NCBI RefSeq assembly: GCF_000227135.1 | Contig: NC_018260.1 | Coordinates: forward strand, 863,201-927,200 | Source of the DNA: Leishmania donovani | Taxonomy: Eukaryota; Euglenozoa; Kinetoplastea; Trypanosomatida; Trypanosomatidae | Direction of reading: 5' to 3' | Length of the DNA: 64,000 nt | Shown: in pieces, positions 42,766-51,360 of the stretch | Layout: the number at the start of each line of letters is the position of its first letter | How positions within the stretch are numbered: position 1 is the stretch's first letter | Program-made: the position numbers and the translations under genes | Notes under the pieces: model-generated | What the model was told of the DNA's origin: nothing | Databases searched by the model: none | The model's input: only the letters and a program-made list of their open reading frames with translations

Positions 42766-43701
42766 ATGAACACTCGCCGTAAGATGATTCAGGCGAAGCC
42801 TGATGTCCCGTCGACGCACTGGCATCTGATGAACGAGGACTTCTATCCCCTCTTCGAGGCAGACATGCGGCAGCATGTGGAGTACTGGTACAACATGGCC
42901 GCCACGGGTGTGCAACGTGACATCTTTCGCCGTATCTGCAACGCCATTTATCGGCAAGATCCCGCCACCCCAGACCCGACCTTCAACGTGGCCTTCACTG
43001 AGACCGTCGAGCTGGAACAAGTGCGCCTTCTCCTAAAGAACTACGGGGTCGTACTTTCTGACAATGTTGGCAAGCCAAAGACGCGTGTGTGGCTGCTACA
43101 CTGCGGCAAGTCGGCCCGCGACCGAAACGAGTTTCGCTCCGTCTTCACTGGCTGCCAGACCACCTACGAGCGACGCAGCGTCATGCACGCGGACTACGTA
43201 GCCCCAGACCCCGCCAGCTACCCGGACGATCGCACGCATTTCATGCGGTCCGTTGACTGGACTAGTCTGAAGACGCGGGAGGCGATGCTGAAGCTAGAGG
43301 CGCAGCGCCGTGCGAACGGGGGGGTCATGAGAAGTCAGCTGAACAAGCTTTCCTCCACTATTGCCGACGAGCAGCGCCGCATGAACGGCGACGGCAAGCC
43401 AATGCAGCGCACTACAAAGCCGAAGAATCAGTTTGACGGGGTAAACGTCTTGTCGTCTCTGGGCTTTGACGGGGTGCCTGCGGAGGAGGCGGTGGCGCAG
43501 CTAAAGGCGAAGCAGAACGCGCACCGGGAGGCTGAGTGGTACTACGTGGACAAGGATAGAAGCACCGTCTACAAGGCACGTCCCAACAAGGGCCCGGCTG
43601 CTGCCGCCGCTGCTAGCAGGCCTAACAGGGGTGAGGGCGGTATTCTTGCCTCCGTCACCTCAGAGCCGATGACGCGGTGGGTGAACAAGACGTGCTTTTA
43701 G
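42766..43701 (+). CDS. Conserved-type soluble protein of unknown function
   Basis: The product has 311 residues from ATG 42766 (MNTRRKMIQAKPD). The frame opens upstream to 42412, but that part begins with a non-ATG codon and is UTR-like. The protein is compact and well ordered for its first 200 residues: a Trp/Tyr-rich helical region (VEYWYNMAATGVQRDIFRRI), a strand region with TRVWLLHCGKSARDR, and a helical stretch after FMRSVDWTSLKTREAMLKLE. The C-terminal 90 residues are Lys/Arg-rich and probably extended, with an Ala run near residue 284. There is no signal peptide, membrane segment or known catalytic motif. I do not recognise the family. Its low disorder and high proportion of aromatic residues suggest a real, conserved cytosolic or flagellar protein, but the location is not inferable. 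Confidence 0.8.
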   Translation: MNTRRKMIQAKPDVPSTHWHLMNEDFYPLFEADMRQHVEYWYNMAATGVQRDIFRRICNAIYRQDPATPDPTFNVAFTETVELEQVRLLLKNYGVVLSDNVGKPKTRVWLLHCGKSARDRNEFRSVFTGCQTTYERRSVMHADYVAPDPASYPDDRTHFMRSVDWTSLKTREAMLKLEAQRRANGGVMRSQLNKLSSTIADEQRRMNGDGKPMQRTTKPKNQFDGVNVLSSLGFDGVPAEEAVAQLKAKQNAHREAEWYYVDKDRSTVYKARPNKGPAAAAAASRPNRGEGGILASVTSEPMTRWVNKTCF

Positions 43702-44619
43702 GCAGATATGTACTGTTGCTGCTGCTGATTGCCTGATTGACTGCGCGCATCTGTGTGTACGTGCGCCCTGTGCTTTGGGTGCGCCGCCGTGCGATGTAAT
43801 GTATTACTGATGCCCCTTGTTCTCTTCAGCCTTGTTGTGTCCTCTCTTGCATTTTCTTCGCGCTGTTACAGGTAAGCGGCATTCTTTGGCGTTTCGAGGT
43901 GGACACCTGAGCTGCCCACTCGCGCGGTGCGTGCATCTGTAACTGTCCCAACGATCATCACGTCTCCGCCTTTGCCATGTACACCCGACTACTCACTGAA
44001 CGATGAAGGCGGGCGGATAATGCATCTCATGCTGGTGCGACGGCCACTGCCGCCTTCCTGCACTGGCAAACCTGACACCACGTAAAGTCGGATGAGTATC
44101 TGCTGGAACGCAGAAGCAAGGACCACCACACCCTCCATCACGGTGGGGCGGCGGCTTTCTCTTGCCGTTGTTTTGCCCTGGCCTCACCGATGCCTTGCCC
44201 GCCCTCGCCGGCGCTTGTGCTACCCCACGGCTGCACTTAATGCTGCTTCTCATGTCCCTCCTCCCCACGGCGTTTGTGTTGCCTCATCGCCTATCGCACA
44301 TGCAACCCTACAACCCCTCACAGCACCACGCCGTTTCGACGCCGAGCCGTTCTCGGGCACGTTTTTCTTCACGCCGCCGTGACCCCGTGGCTCACGTTCT
44401 CTCTCGCTCCCACTGCAGCACTCACAGGTGGCGCCTTCCTTTCGGTTATCCCTGCGGCCCATACACCGCCGCAACACCCTCTCACTCGCCGTCTCGCCTG
44501 ATCTTCTCAGGGAGCGGCGTTGTTTTCTCTGTCGCGGGACCACGGACGGGCGCAAGGCCGCTGGGCTCCCCTTCTTGTTATAGCGTGCTTCTCTTTCCCG
44601 CTTCTGGCCTACCTAAGCG
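43702..44619. other. Intergenic region before the DWNN-RING gene
   Basis: Mixed then pyrimidine-rich sequence. AG at 44582-44583, after CTCCCCTTCTTGTTAT, would give a 36-base 5' UTR and is the best splice-acceptor candidate. Another AG at 44616-44617 is only two bases before the ATG. Open frames overlap each other and are not convincing. No gene is seen. Confidence 0.6.
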
Positions 44620-45987
44620 ATGGAGGGCATCATCCAGTACAGGCTGCTGGGCAACCACCCAGCCGCCTCGGGACGCTATCTCACCGTCGGCTTCCCTGGC
44701 GAGACCACCACGACGGACAAGATACTGGACCAGATCATTCAAGAGCACCGCATCAACACCAGTCGCTACAAGCTGGAGGTGTGCCGACTGGTACCAAGTC
44801 GTGATGCCCCGGCATCCGCGCCGGTTCCGGCGCTACCTCCTCCAGAGAGCAGTGGTAGCGCCTTCTCATGGTCAGGCGCGGCGGCGGGGGCACCGAATGC
44901 GCTCGTGCCTGTCGTCATCCGCGGCCCCGACGCGCTTTGCACGTATGATCGACTGACCATTACGGTTTCCAAGCGTGACCTTGCCGACGACGAGGCGTCA
45001 CGGAAGGAGAGGGAGCAGCTTGAGCGCCAGAGACAGTTGAAGGAAATGGAGGAGCAGCTGCTCTCGGGAACTTCAGGGTTCGGGCACTTCATCGATGGCG
45101 GCGCCGGCGCCCACACCGCAGTCTCGCCGCCTCCCCGGCCCTCCCGCTTCTCCCGCTCGGCCGCTGGTGCGCTGCCGTCCTCATCGCCAGCTGCGCCGGC
45201 GGTGGACAACCTGCGCCTTCAGCGCGCGGCAGCTCTGGCCAGTCAGCTTTTCCCTATCATGAAGGGTCAGAGCAGCGCGTCGAAGGGGCTTCACGATGCC
45301 GACAACACTCACCGTTGCGTCCTTTGTCGCCTTTCGGCGTTTGAGGAGACACTGACGGCGTGCTGCCGTTTTTGCGTGTGCCGCAGCTGCTACGCGTCCG
45401 CGTCAGAGATGGTGATGAATGAGGATCAGTGCCCTGTGTGTGGCATCATAGCGTCTTCCGCGTCGCGGGCTGGAACGGCTGCCACGACAGATCTCCACGG
45501 CGAAAGCCTCGCGAACGCCGGTGGCGACTCCACCGCATACAGGAAGCGTGAGCGGGCTGCCAAACCTGAGGACCGACGCTTGTGGAAGCGCGAGGAGGGT
45601 GAGCCAAACATGCTGCTGCAGCGAACGACGAGCGTGCAAGGTGCCGCGGCCGCGAACAGCGGCAGCGTTCACGGCGATGGTCGGGCCGCAACCGATGTCT
45701 TGGCACGGCCTCGCGACGCAGCTGCTAGTGCTCCTTCGTCTACGAAGGCTTCTGGGTCTGGTCGCGCGACAGTGCCAGACGTGGCTGGGTCACGCACCGG
45801 CAGCGGCGGGGATGCCGGCGATGCGGCTGCTGCTACGCCCTTCTCGAAGGACGTGCTGCGGACGGAGGAGCGCCTTCGCAGCGACCTGGATCAGGCGCTA
45901 TCCATGCTGGATGCTCCCGACCCGCTCTCAGCGGCAGCGAAGGCGAAGCGCATCATCGGTGCCGAACTGGCCGCCTTATGCGAGTGA
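44620..45987 (+). CDS. DWNN-like and RING-finger protein resembling RBBP6/Mpe1
   Basis: The product has 455 residues from ATG 44620. The first 122 residues resemble the ubiquitin-like DWNN domain that opens RBBP6/Mpe1 proteins: strand IIQYRLLG at the N terminus, a helix TDKILDQIIQEHRI, a YKLEVCRLV strand, and later a NALVPVVIRGPD...LTITVSKR segment that matches the closing strands. A coiled charged helix follows at about 126-150. A RING-type finger lies at 231-276, with CVLC at 233-236, CCRFCVCRSCY and CPVC. The middle block aligns residue for residue with the CCxxxxCxxC of the RBBP6 RING. The rest is disordered. RBBP6/Mpe1 is a ubiquitin ligase subunit of the mRNA cleavage and polyadenylation factor. 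The zinc knuckle usually found between DWNN and RING is not seen. Assignment by domain order is moderate. Other RING proteins cannot be excluded. Confidence 0.65.
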   Translation: MEGIIQYRLLGNHPAASGRYLTVGFPGETTTTDKILDQIIQEHRINTSRYKLEVCRLVPSRDAPASAPVPALPPPESSGSAFSWSGAAAGAPNALVPVVIRGPDALCTYDRLTITVSKRDLADDEASRKEREQLERQRQLKEMEEQLLSGTSGFGHFIDGGAGAHTAVSPPPRPSRFSRSAAGALPSSSPAAPAVDNLRLQRAAALASQLFPIMKGQSSASKGLHDADNTHRCVLCRLSAFEETLTACCRFCVCRSCYASASEMVMNEDQCPVCGIIASSASRAGTAATTDLHGESLANAGGDSTAYRKRERAAKPEDRRLWKREEGEPNMLLQRTTSVQGAAAANSGSVHGDGRAATDVLARPRDAAASAPSSTKASGSGRATVPDVAGSRTGSGGDAGDAAAATPFSKDVLRTEERLRSDLDQALSMLDAPDPLSAAAKAKRIIGAELAALCE

Positions 45988-47073
45988 ACGGATCTGCTGT
46001 TGCACATGTCGTGCGGTGCCAAGCTTTCACAATTGTGCGTGCGAGTGCGTGTGGCGGCAATGACATGTGATAGTGGCGCCAACGTCAAGGGCACCGGGGT
46101 AGCATGTGCCCCGGAAGACCTGCTGGATCGAGAGGCCGTGGTGCGCCAATCGGCCACCTGGGTCCTGTTGACGAGCACGCAAAAAGAGCAGTGAGGTGGT
46201 ATGGTACCCTTCCAGGTGTAGCTGCGTGTCGATGTGGATGCGAGGATGCCACTGGCACTGCACGCTGTGCGCAAGGCTGCAGCAAGTGAAGAAGCGAAAA
46301 GAGCAGGAGCCCCTGCGCGTTGCCATGCAATCCCCACCGTGGAACGCGCCCATCTCGCAACCGCCCCCCTCCCCGCTATTGAGGGAATTGTAATTGGTTT
46401 CAACTGATGAAGGCGCTGCCTGCCGCACGCGGCTCGGAGTGGGGCTTCCTTTACTTTAATCCGTCCTCTCTCTCTCAGCGTCCGCAGCGATGCACACTCT
46501 GTGCCCTGCGTGTATCGTTCGTTGGTGGCGCATAGCAGATGCGCGACCGACCTTCTCCAGCACCTCTTTCCTCACCGTCACGCTGTACCCCCCCCCCCCT
46601 TTCTCTCTAAATTCCGTGATGCCCGTCCCCCTCCCTCGCACGCGATGCACTGCACGGGCGACTCCACCGCAGCACTCTACTCACGGAGAAGCAGACGAGA
46701 AGAAAGCGCAACACTTTCATTGTGCCCTATTTTGCTTTATTCGTGGTCGCACTTGTCGTGCGCCGCATTCTGCAGACACTTGCCTACATTCTGTCGTTGC
46801 TGCCTGCTGCGTGGGCACGTACCCACAGACAAACGCTCGACGCGCGCGCGCAGGTCCACACCCTCCCTCTCACTGCTTTCGGTCAACTGGCTTGCGCTCT
46901 TGGCTTACCCCCACCTTTCCTTCTGTGATTGTCTCCTTGCGCCTTTCGTTTCCTTGCCTCCCTGGCAGCTTGGGCGAAACCGCGCGTGTCATCTTGCAGG
47001 GCTCTCTGGGCGGTCGCGTTGAAGGCGCAGCTAGTCGCAGTGGCTTCTCCATGGAGCGTGACGTGCCCGCTAA
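45988..47073. other. Intergenic region before the glycosidase fusion gene
   Basis: The first 450 bases are of mixed composition with no strand bias, unlike most spacers here. The rest is pyrimidine-rich, with a run of ten C near 46589-46599. The strong acceptor candidate at 46967-46968 is annotated separately. No gene is seen. Confidence 0.6.
46945..46968 (+). promoter_or_regulatory. Candidate spliced-leader acceptor for the glycosidase fusion gene
   Basis: An unbroken C/T-rich tract (TTTCGTTTCCTTGCCTCCCT) ends in GGCAG, with AG at 46967-46968. This leaves a 5' UTR of about 105 bases. It is one of the clearest polypyrimidine/AG pairs in the window. Confidence 0.55.
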
Positions 47074-50000
47074 ATGCCGTCGTCGTCGTCGCATCGCTAC
47101 ACGGTGTCGCTCTACCGTTACGACTTGACACATGGCATGGCACGCAACCTCGGCCCGATGCTGATCGGGCGGGAGCTCGAGGGCATCTGGCACACTTCCA
47201 TCGTCGTGTACGGAAAAGAGTACTACTTCGACGGAGGTGTCGGCATTGTCAGCGACCCGAATCCTGGCCACACACGCTTCGGCCAGCCGTATCGCACCGA
47301 AGTGCTTGGGCAGACGACGAAGCGAGAGGAGGAGTTCTGTGCGTGGACACAGCAGCAGCACCGCGCCGGCTTCGGCCCCAACGACTACCGCATTCTCGAC
47401 AACAACTGCAACAGCTTCTCGGACGCGGCGAGCATGTACCTCCTGGGGCGTCACATCTCACAAGACGTGCTTGAAATGATCCCCACGTTGCTCTCCACTC
47501 CCGTAGGGCAGATGCTACGGCCGATGCTGGAGCAGGCCACGTCCGGCGGTGCAGGCATTGCCGCCGCTGGCATGCTCGCTCCTTTCAGCTCTTCCCTTGC
47601 GTCGCCGCCGCCAGTCATCGGCGGCGGCGACGCGTGTGCTGGGCTGCTGAGCACTCGTCAGACGATGACAGAGGCGGACGAGGAGGACTTGATGGTGGCG
47701 CAGGCGATGCTGGAGAGCAATGAGACCATCGCGGACGGGCACCTCAGCCCCGCGGAGGCGTTTGAGAAGACCATCAGCGGCGCCACGCTACTGCGGACGG
47801 TGATACTGAATATTTGCGAGCACCCCAGCGATGCCAAGTATCGGGCACTGTCTACCGAGAGCACGGCTTATCAGACAAAACTGAAGCCACTCGAGACGTA
47901 TGGGGTGACGGAGCTGCTGCGCATTGCAGGCTTTCGCCGCCGTCCGCACAGCAGCGGCGCCGGCGGTGAGCAGTGGTTCCTGTCGGACAGCGATGGCAGC
48001 GGAGCTGTGCTGCGTCGTGTGGCGGAGGTTCTCGAGGCAACCATCGTGAACATCCAGGCCGCTGCCGACGAAGCGGCCAAGAGGCGAGGCAGAGAGAAGA
48101 GCGCAGGCGTCGCAAACAAAGAGGCGATGAGCGGCTCCTCGGCTCATTCGCCATGCCCCCCTCCTCCGCCTGCTCTTGCATCCGGTGCTGCGCCAACAGC
48201 GGCTCATGCCGAGGCACCGCTCAAGGCGCCCTCGCCAGCGACGGCGAAGGACGGCTTCGATGCGCACAAGAGAAAATTTGCCAAGTTCTGCCTGCCGCCG
48301 TTTCCGGAGGACTGGATCCCGCTACCCGTTGGCAGGGAATCAGGGGCCCCACTCTTCTCTATCCGCTGCCGCGTCACGAGCACTTCGGAGTGTCCTTACT
48401 GCTTTGGCAAGTGCCGCCTTTCCGAAAATCTGGAGCACCTGAAGGCTTACTACTGCAGCAGCGACGGCAGAGAAGTTGAGATATACGGCGGGTACGAGGT
48501 TCTCTGCGTGCGGCGTGGGGAGGAAAAGGCGCTGACGTGGGTGCCGGCGCCGTTGGCGTTCGCGGCGCAAGCTCAGCACAGCACACGGTTCATTTTCTCG
48601 GCCTACGGTCACTTTGGTGTTGGTCGGGCCGAGTATGGAGGCGGCGTGCACCCCGGCGTCATGGAGCCGTCTGGCCGCTGCGTGGTGCCCTACGGCGGAC
48701 GCGCCGTCGTCGTTACCAACGACGCCGAGGTACTCTGCGAGACGGCCAGGCTGCCGCCGGCGGTGCTGCGGGAGTTAAAGAGGCTTGAGCGCGGTACGCA
48801 TTTGGCCGAGCTGTTGCGTGCTGCTAGCGGCCAGCCGATCGACTCCTTTGACGAGCTCCTGAACACATGGCAGCCGCCGACGTTTTACATGAAGCCGCGC
48901 TCACTGCGCCCGCACACTGTTCTCGGACCGATGTCGGTAGCGTGGGGTGTAACAGAAGACGCCGCCAAGAGGAGTGCGGTCGACGTGGCAGGCCGAGAGC
49001 CTTCCCCGGCTATCAGTGAGTCAGCGGCATACAGCGCGTTGCCGCTGGCGCCGCGCTTGCTTGTCTGCCACGACATGGGCGGAGGCTACACGCGCGCCGA
49101 CCGCCGCGTCTTTCTTTGCGAAGGCGCGCCAGCATCTGCCACCGCATCTGCGGAGGGGATGGACAAGGATGGTAGGACTACTCCGTACGTGCGCCTGGAG
49201 ACCGTGGAGGGCGCGTACACGGTGAGCTACTGGAATCGCGTTGACTACTTCGCGTACTTCTCGCATAGGCGGATTAGCGTGCCGCCACGTGAGTGGATTG
49301 AAAATGGCCACAGCCACGGTGTGCCAGTGCTTGCTACCCTGATCACCGAGGGGGACGGCAGTGTTGCGGACCTGGAGCTGCTCTTAACAGATGCGAGGCG
49401 CATGGCGGCCATCATTGCTCGCCTGGTGGACGTGTGTGATACCTATGGCTTCGACGGCTATCTCCTCAACATCGAAAGCCCACTCCCACCGAACATGGCG
49501 AAGCGCCTCGTCGTCTTCTGCAGATTGCTCCGCAAACAGCTGAACCGCCCCTCTTCGGCGGCGCGTGGCGCACCAGCTGCGGCGGTGGCCGCCGATCGCC
49601 TCGTTATCTGGTACGATGCAGTCACCATTGAGGGAAAGCTGATGTACCAGAACGCACTCAACTCCCACAACAAGCCGTTCTTTGACGTTGGTGATGGCAT
49701 CTTCACCAATTACTTCTGGGAGCCAATGCACCTGGCGCAGACCAAGACGATCGCCGGCAACCGAGGCGCCGACGTCTACGTCGGCGTGGATGTCTTTGGC
49801 AGGGGCATGTATGGCGGGGGCGGCTACAACACGCACGTTGCTGTCGCCGAAGCCGCGCACGCGCGCTTGTCGGTGGCGCTTTTTGCCCCTGGCTGGACGA
49901 TGGAGTGCGAGAGCAACGGCAGGCGCGACAGTTTTCAGAAGGCGGAAGGCCGGATGTGGTTCCCTATGCAGGAGAAGTTCTCCTATCACGCCCGGATCAT

Positions 50001-51360
50001 CTGGCCCACAGGTGCCACCACAGGTTCCCCGCAACCGTCCACCACGGCTGACGCGCGGGATACACACCGCGAGCAGGCGCTGTGCGTGTGGACTTCATTT
50101 CAGTCCGGTGTGGGCTACGACTTCTACGTCAACGGCCACCGTGTGACCGGAGGCAATGCCGCTGCTTCCGTGGTGGGCACCAGCGGCTGGTGCGAGGTTT
50201 CTGGTGCGCACGACCTCCCTCCGTTTCTCTTCGAAGCGCCTCCGTCGGTCCCGCCCAGTGGAGCGCTACCGCCTGCCGCGCGAGGGACGGCGTCGGGCCA
50301 CCGTGGCTCCTTTGCCGCAGTTCCGATTCGGCTGCCCGCGACACCGGTCAAGGGCAACGTGCAGGACCCTTTCGTTCGTGCGGAGTGGCGCTACGACAAG
50401 GCGTGGTTTGGAGATTGCCATCTCGCTTGTTTCGTGCCTCCAATGGAGGCAGCCGAGGTGGTACGGTGGTACGTGCGCGACGCGCTGCCGGCGACTTCCT
50501 TAACCGAACTCCACATTGAAATCGTGTTCGACTGGACGGACGAAACCGAGGAACGGGCGGGAGTGCAACGTGGACTGCGGCTGGGACTGTTTTCCTTTAC
50601 ACGTGGCGCCTTCGAGATATGTATCTGGGAGACGGCTGCGGTGGCGGCCGCGGTGGAGGTGGAGGGCGTCAGAGGCCTCGTCGTTCGTGCGTCGCTAGCG
50701 AGAGAGGGTGGGAGTGAGGGAGAAGGCAACCCGACACGGGCCACATCGGGGTGGGAGCGGGTGCACTATCAGCTGCGCAACACCTCAACGGAGCCGCTTC
50801 ACTTGACGTCTATCTCCGTTGCCAACGGAGACCCCCGCCGAACGCTGAACTGCGGTGTGGGTGGCGTCGCCATCTCTCACTGGCGTGCTGGGACGTCGAC
50901 CGTGGCCGCTGGCGCAGCCGCGCAGGCAACCTCGCCAAGGCGACACTCCGTCTTGTGGGCTCATGGGCCGCATTCCTGGACGCCCCACCACACCTTCCGC
51001 ACGCGAAAGGCCTCCGAGCAAGTGCTTACTCTCGAAGGCGCGGACGACGTGTTTGCGCGGCTTCGCGCCAAGCACGGGCTTAACGCGTCTATCGTTGTGT
51101 TTGCTAGCGTCTCCAGCGCGACGGCGGGGCTTGGAGTGAGCGACTCTACGAGCACAGAGGCAGAAGATGAGCAGGCTGCGGCTGCGGTTCTGCCAGGCAG
51201 AAGACGCCGCGAGGAGTGCCACACAATGTACGTGGGGAAGTACTCTATCCATCCTTATGTTGCCGCCACCTACGAGGGCTCCCTGCTCATTCCGGTGTCA
51301 CTACCATCCGGCGTCACTGTCGAAGAGGTGGAGTACTACACCGTGCAAAATGAGTGCTGA
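47074..51360 (+). CDS. DeSI-1-like isopeptidase / PUB / DM9 lectin-like / GH85 endo-beta-N-acetylglucosaminidase fusion
   Basis: The product has 1428 residues from ATG 47074. Domains in order are as follows. (1) PPPDE peptidase, about 5-155, very close to human DeSI-1: GIWHTSIVV carries catalytic His40 and NNCNSFSD carries Cys112, with STPVGQMLRPML closing the domain. (2) PUB domain, about 228-330, with ICEHPSDAKYRAL and GVTELLRIAGF; in other proteins it binds the p97/VCP C terminus. (3) Pro-rich linker, about 340-405. (4) DM9/DUF3421 module, about 409-555, with GHFGVGRAEYGGGVHPG and YGGYEVLC. (5) GH85 ENGase, about 655-1000, with LLVCHDMGGGY, FDGYLLNIES (Asn799 and Glu801, the catalytic pair) and DVYVGVDVFGRG. 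(6) C-terminal beta-rich region to 1428. GH85 enzymes cut the chitobiose core of N-glycans. No signal peptide is visible, so a cytosolic enzyme is expected, acting on misfolded glycoproteins or freed glycans. The joint assembly is unusual. All catalytic residues I can check are intact. Confidence 0.93.
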   Translation: MPSSSSHRYTVSLYRYDLTHGMARNLGPMLIGRELEGIWHTSIVVYGKEYYFDGGVGIVSDPNPGHTRFGQPYRTEVLGQTTKREEEFCAWTQQQHRAGFGPNDYRILDNNCNSFSDAASMYLLGRHISQDVLEMIPTLLSTPVGQMLRPMLEQATSGGAGIAAAGMLAPFSSSLASPPPVIGGGDACAGLLSTRQTMTEADEEDLMVAQAMLESNETIADGHLSPAEAFEKTISGATLLRTVILNICEHPSDAKYRALSTESTAYQTKLKPLETYGVTELLRIAGFRRRPHSSGAGGEQWFLSDSDGSGAVLRRVAEVLEATIVNIQAAADEAAKRRGREKSAGVANKEAMSGSSAHSPCPPPPPALASGAAPTAAHAEAPLKAPSPATAKDGFDAHKRKFAKFCLPPFPEDWIPLPVGRESGAPLFSIRCRVTSTSECPYCFGKCRLSENLEHLKAYYCSSDGREVEIYGGYEVLCVRRGEEKALTWVPAPLAFAAQAQHSTRFIFSAYGHFGVGRAEYGGGVHPGVMEPSGRCVVPYGGRAVVVTNDAEVLCETARLPPAVLRELKRLERGTHLAELLRAASGQPIDSFDELLNTWQPPTFYMKPRSLRPHTVLGPMSVAWGVTEDAAKRSAVDVAGREPSPAISESAAYSALPLAPRLLVCHDMGGGYTRADRRVFLCEGAPASATASAEGMDKDGRTTPYVRLETVEGAYTVSYWNRVDYFAYFSHRRISVPPREWIENGHSHGVPVLATLITEGDGSVADLELLLTDARRMAAIIARLVDVCDTYGFDGYLLNIESPLPPNMAKRLVVFCRLLRKQLNRPSSAARGAPAAAVAADRLVIWYDAVTIEGKLMYQNALNSHNKPFFDVGDGIFTNYFWEPMHLAQTKTIAGNRGADVYVGVDVFGRGMYGGGGYNTHVAVAEAAHARLSVALFAPGWTMECESNGRRDSFQKAEGRMWFPMQEKFSYHARIIWPTGATTGSPQPSTTADARDTHREQALCVWTSFQSGVGYDFYVNGHRVTGGNAAASVVGTSGWCEVSGAHDLPPFLFEAPPSVPPSGALPPAARGTASGHRGSFAAVPIRLPATPVKGNVQDPFVRAEWRYDKAWFGDCHLACFVPPMEAAEVVRWYVRDALPATSLTELHIEIVFDWTDETEERAGVQRGLRLGLFSFTRGAFEICIWETAAVAAAVEVEGVRGLVVRASLAREGGSEGEGNPTRATSGWERVHYQLRNTSTEPLHLTSISVANGDPRRTLNCGVGGVAISHWRAGTSTVAAGAAAQATSPRRHSVLWAHGPHSWTPHHTFRTRKASEQVLTLEGADDVFARLRAKHGLNASIVVFASVSSATAGLGVSDSTSTEAEDEQAAAAVLPGRRRREECHTMYVGKYSIHPYVAATYEGSLLIPVSLPSGVTVEEVEYYTVQNEC

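Noticed and set aside
46490..47128. 212-codon + strand frame overlapping the start of the glycosidase fusion gene
   Set aside because: It runs through the splice-acceptor region and into a wrong frame of the real gene; its peptide is low complexity.
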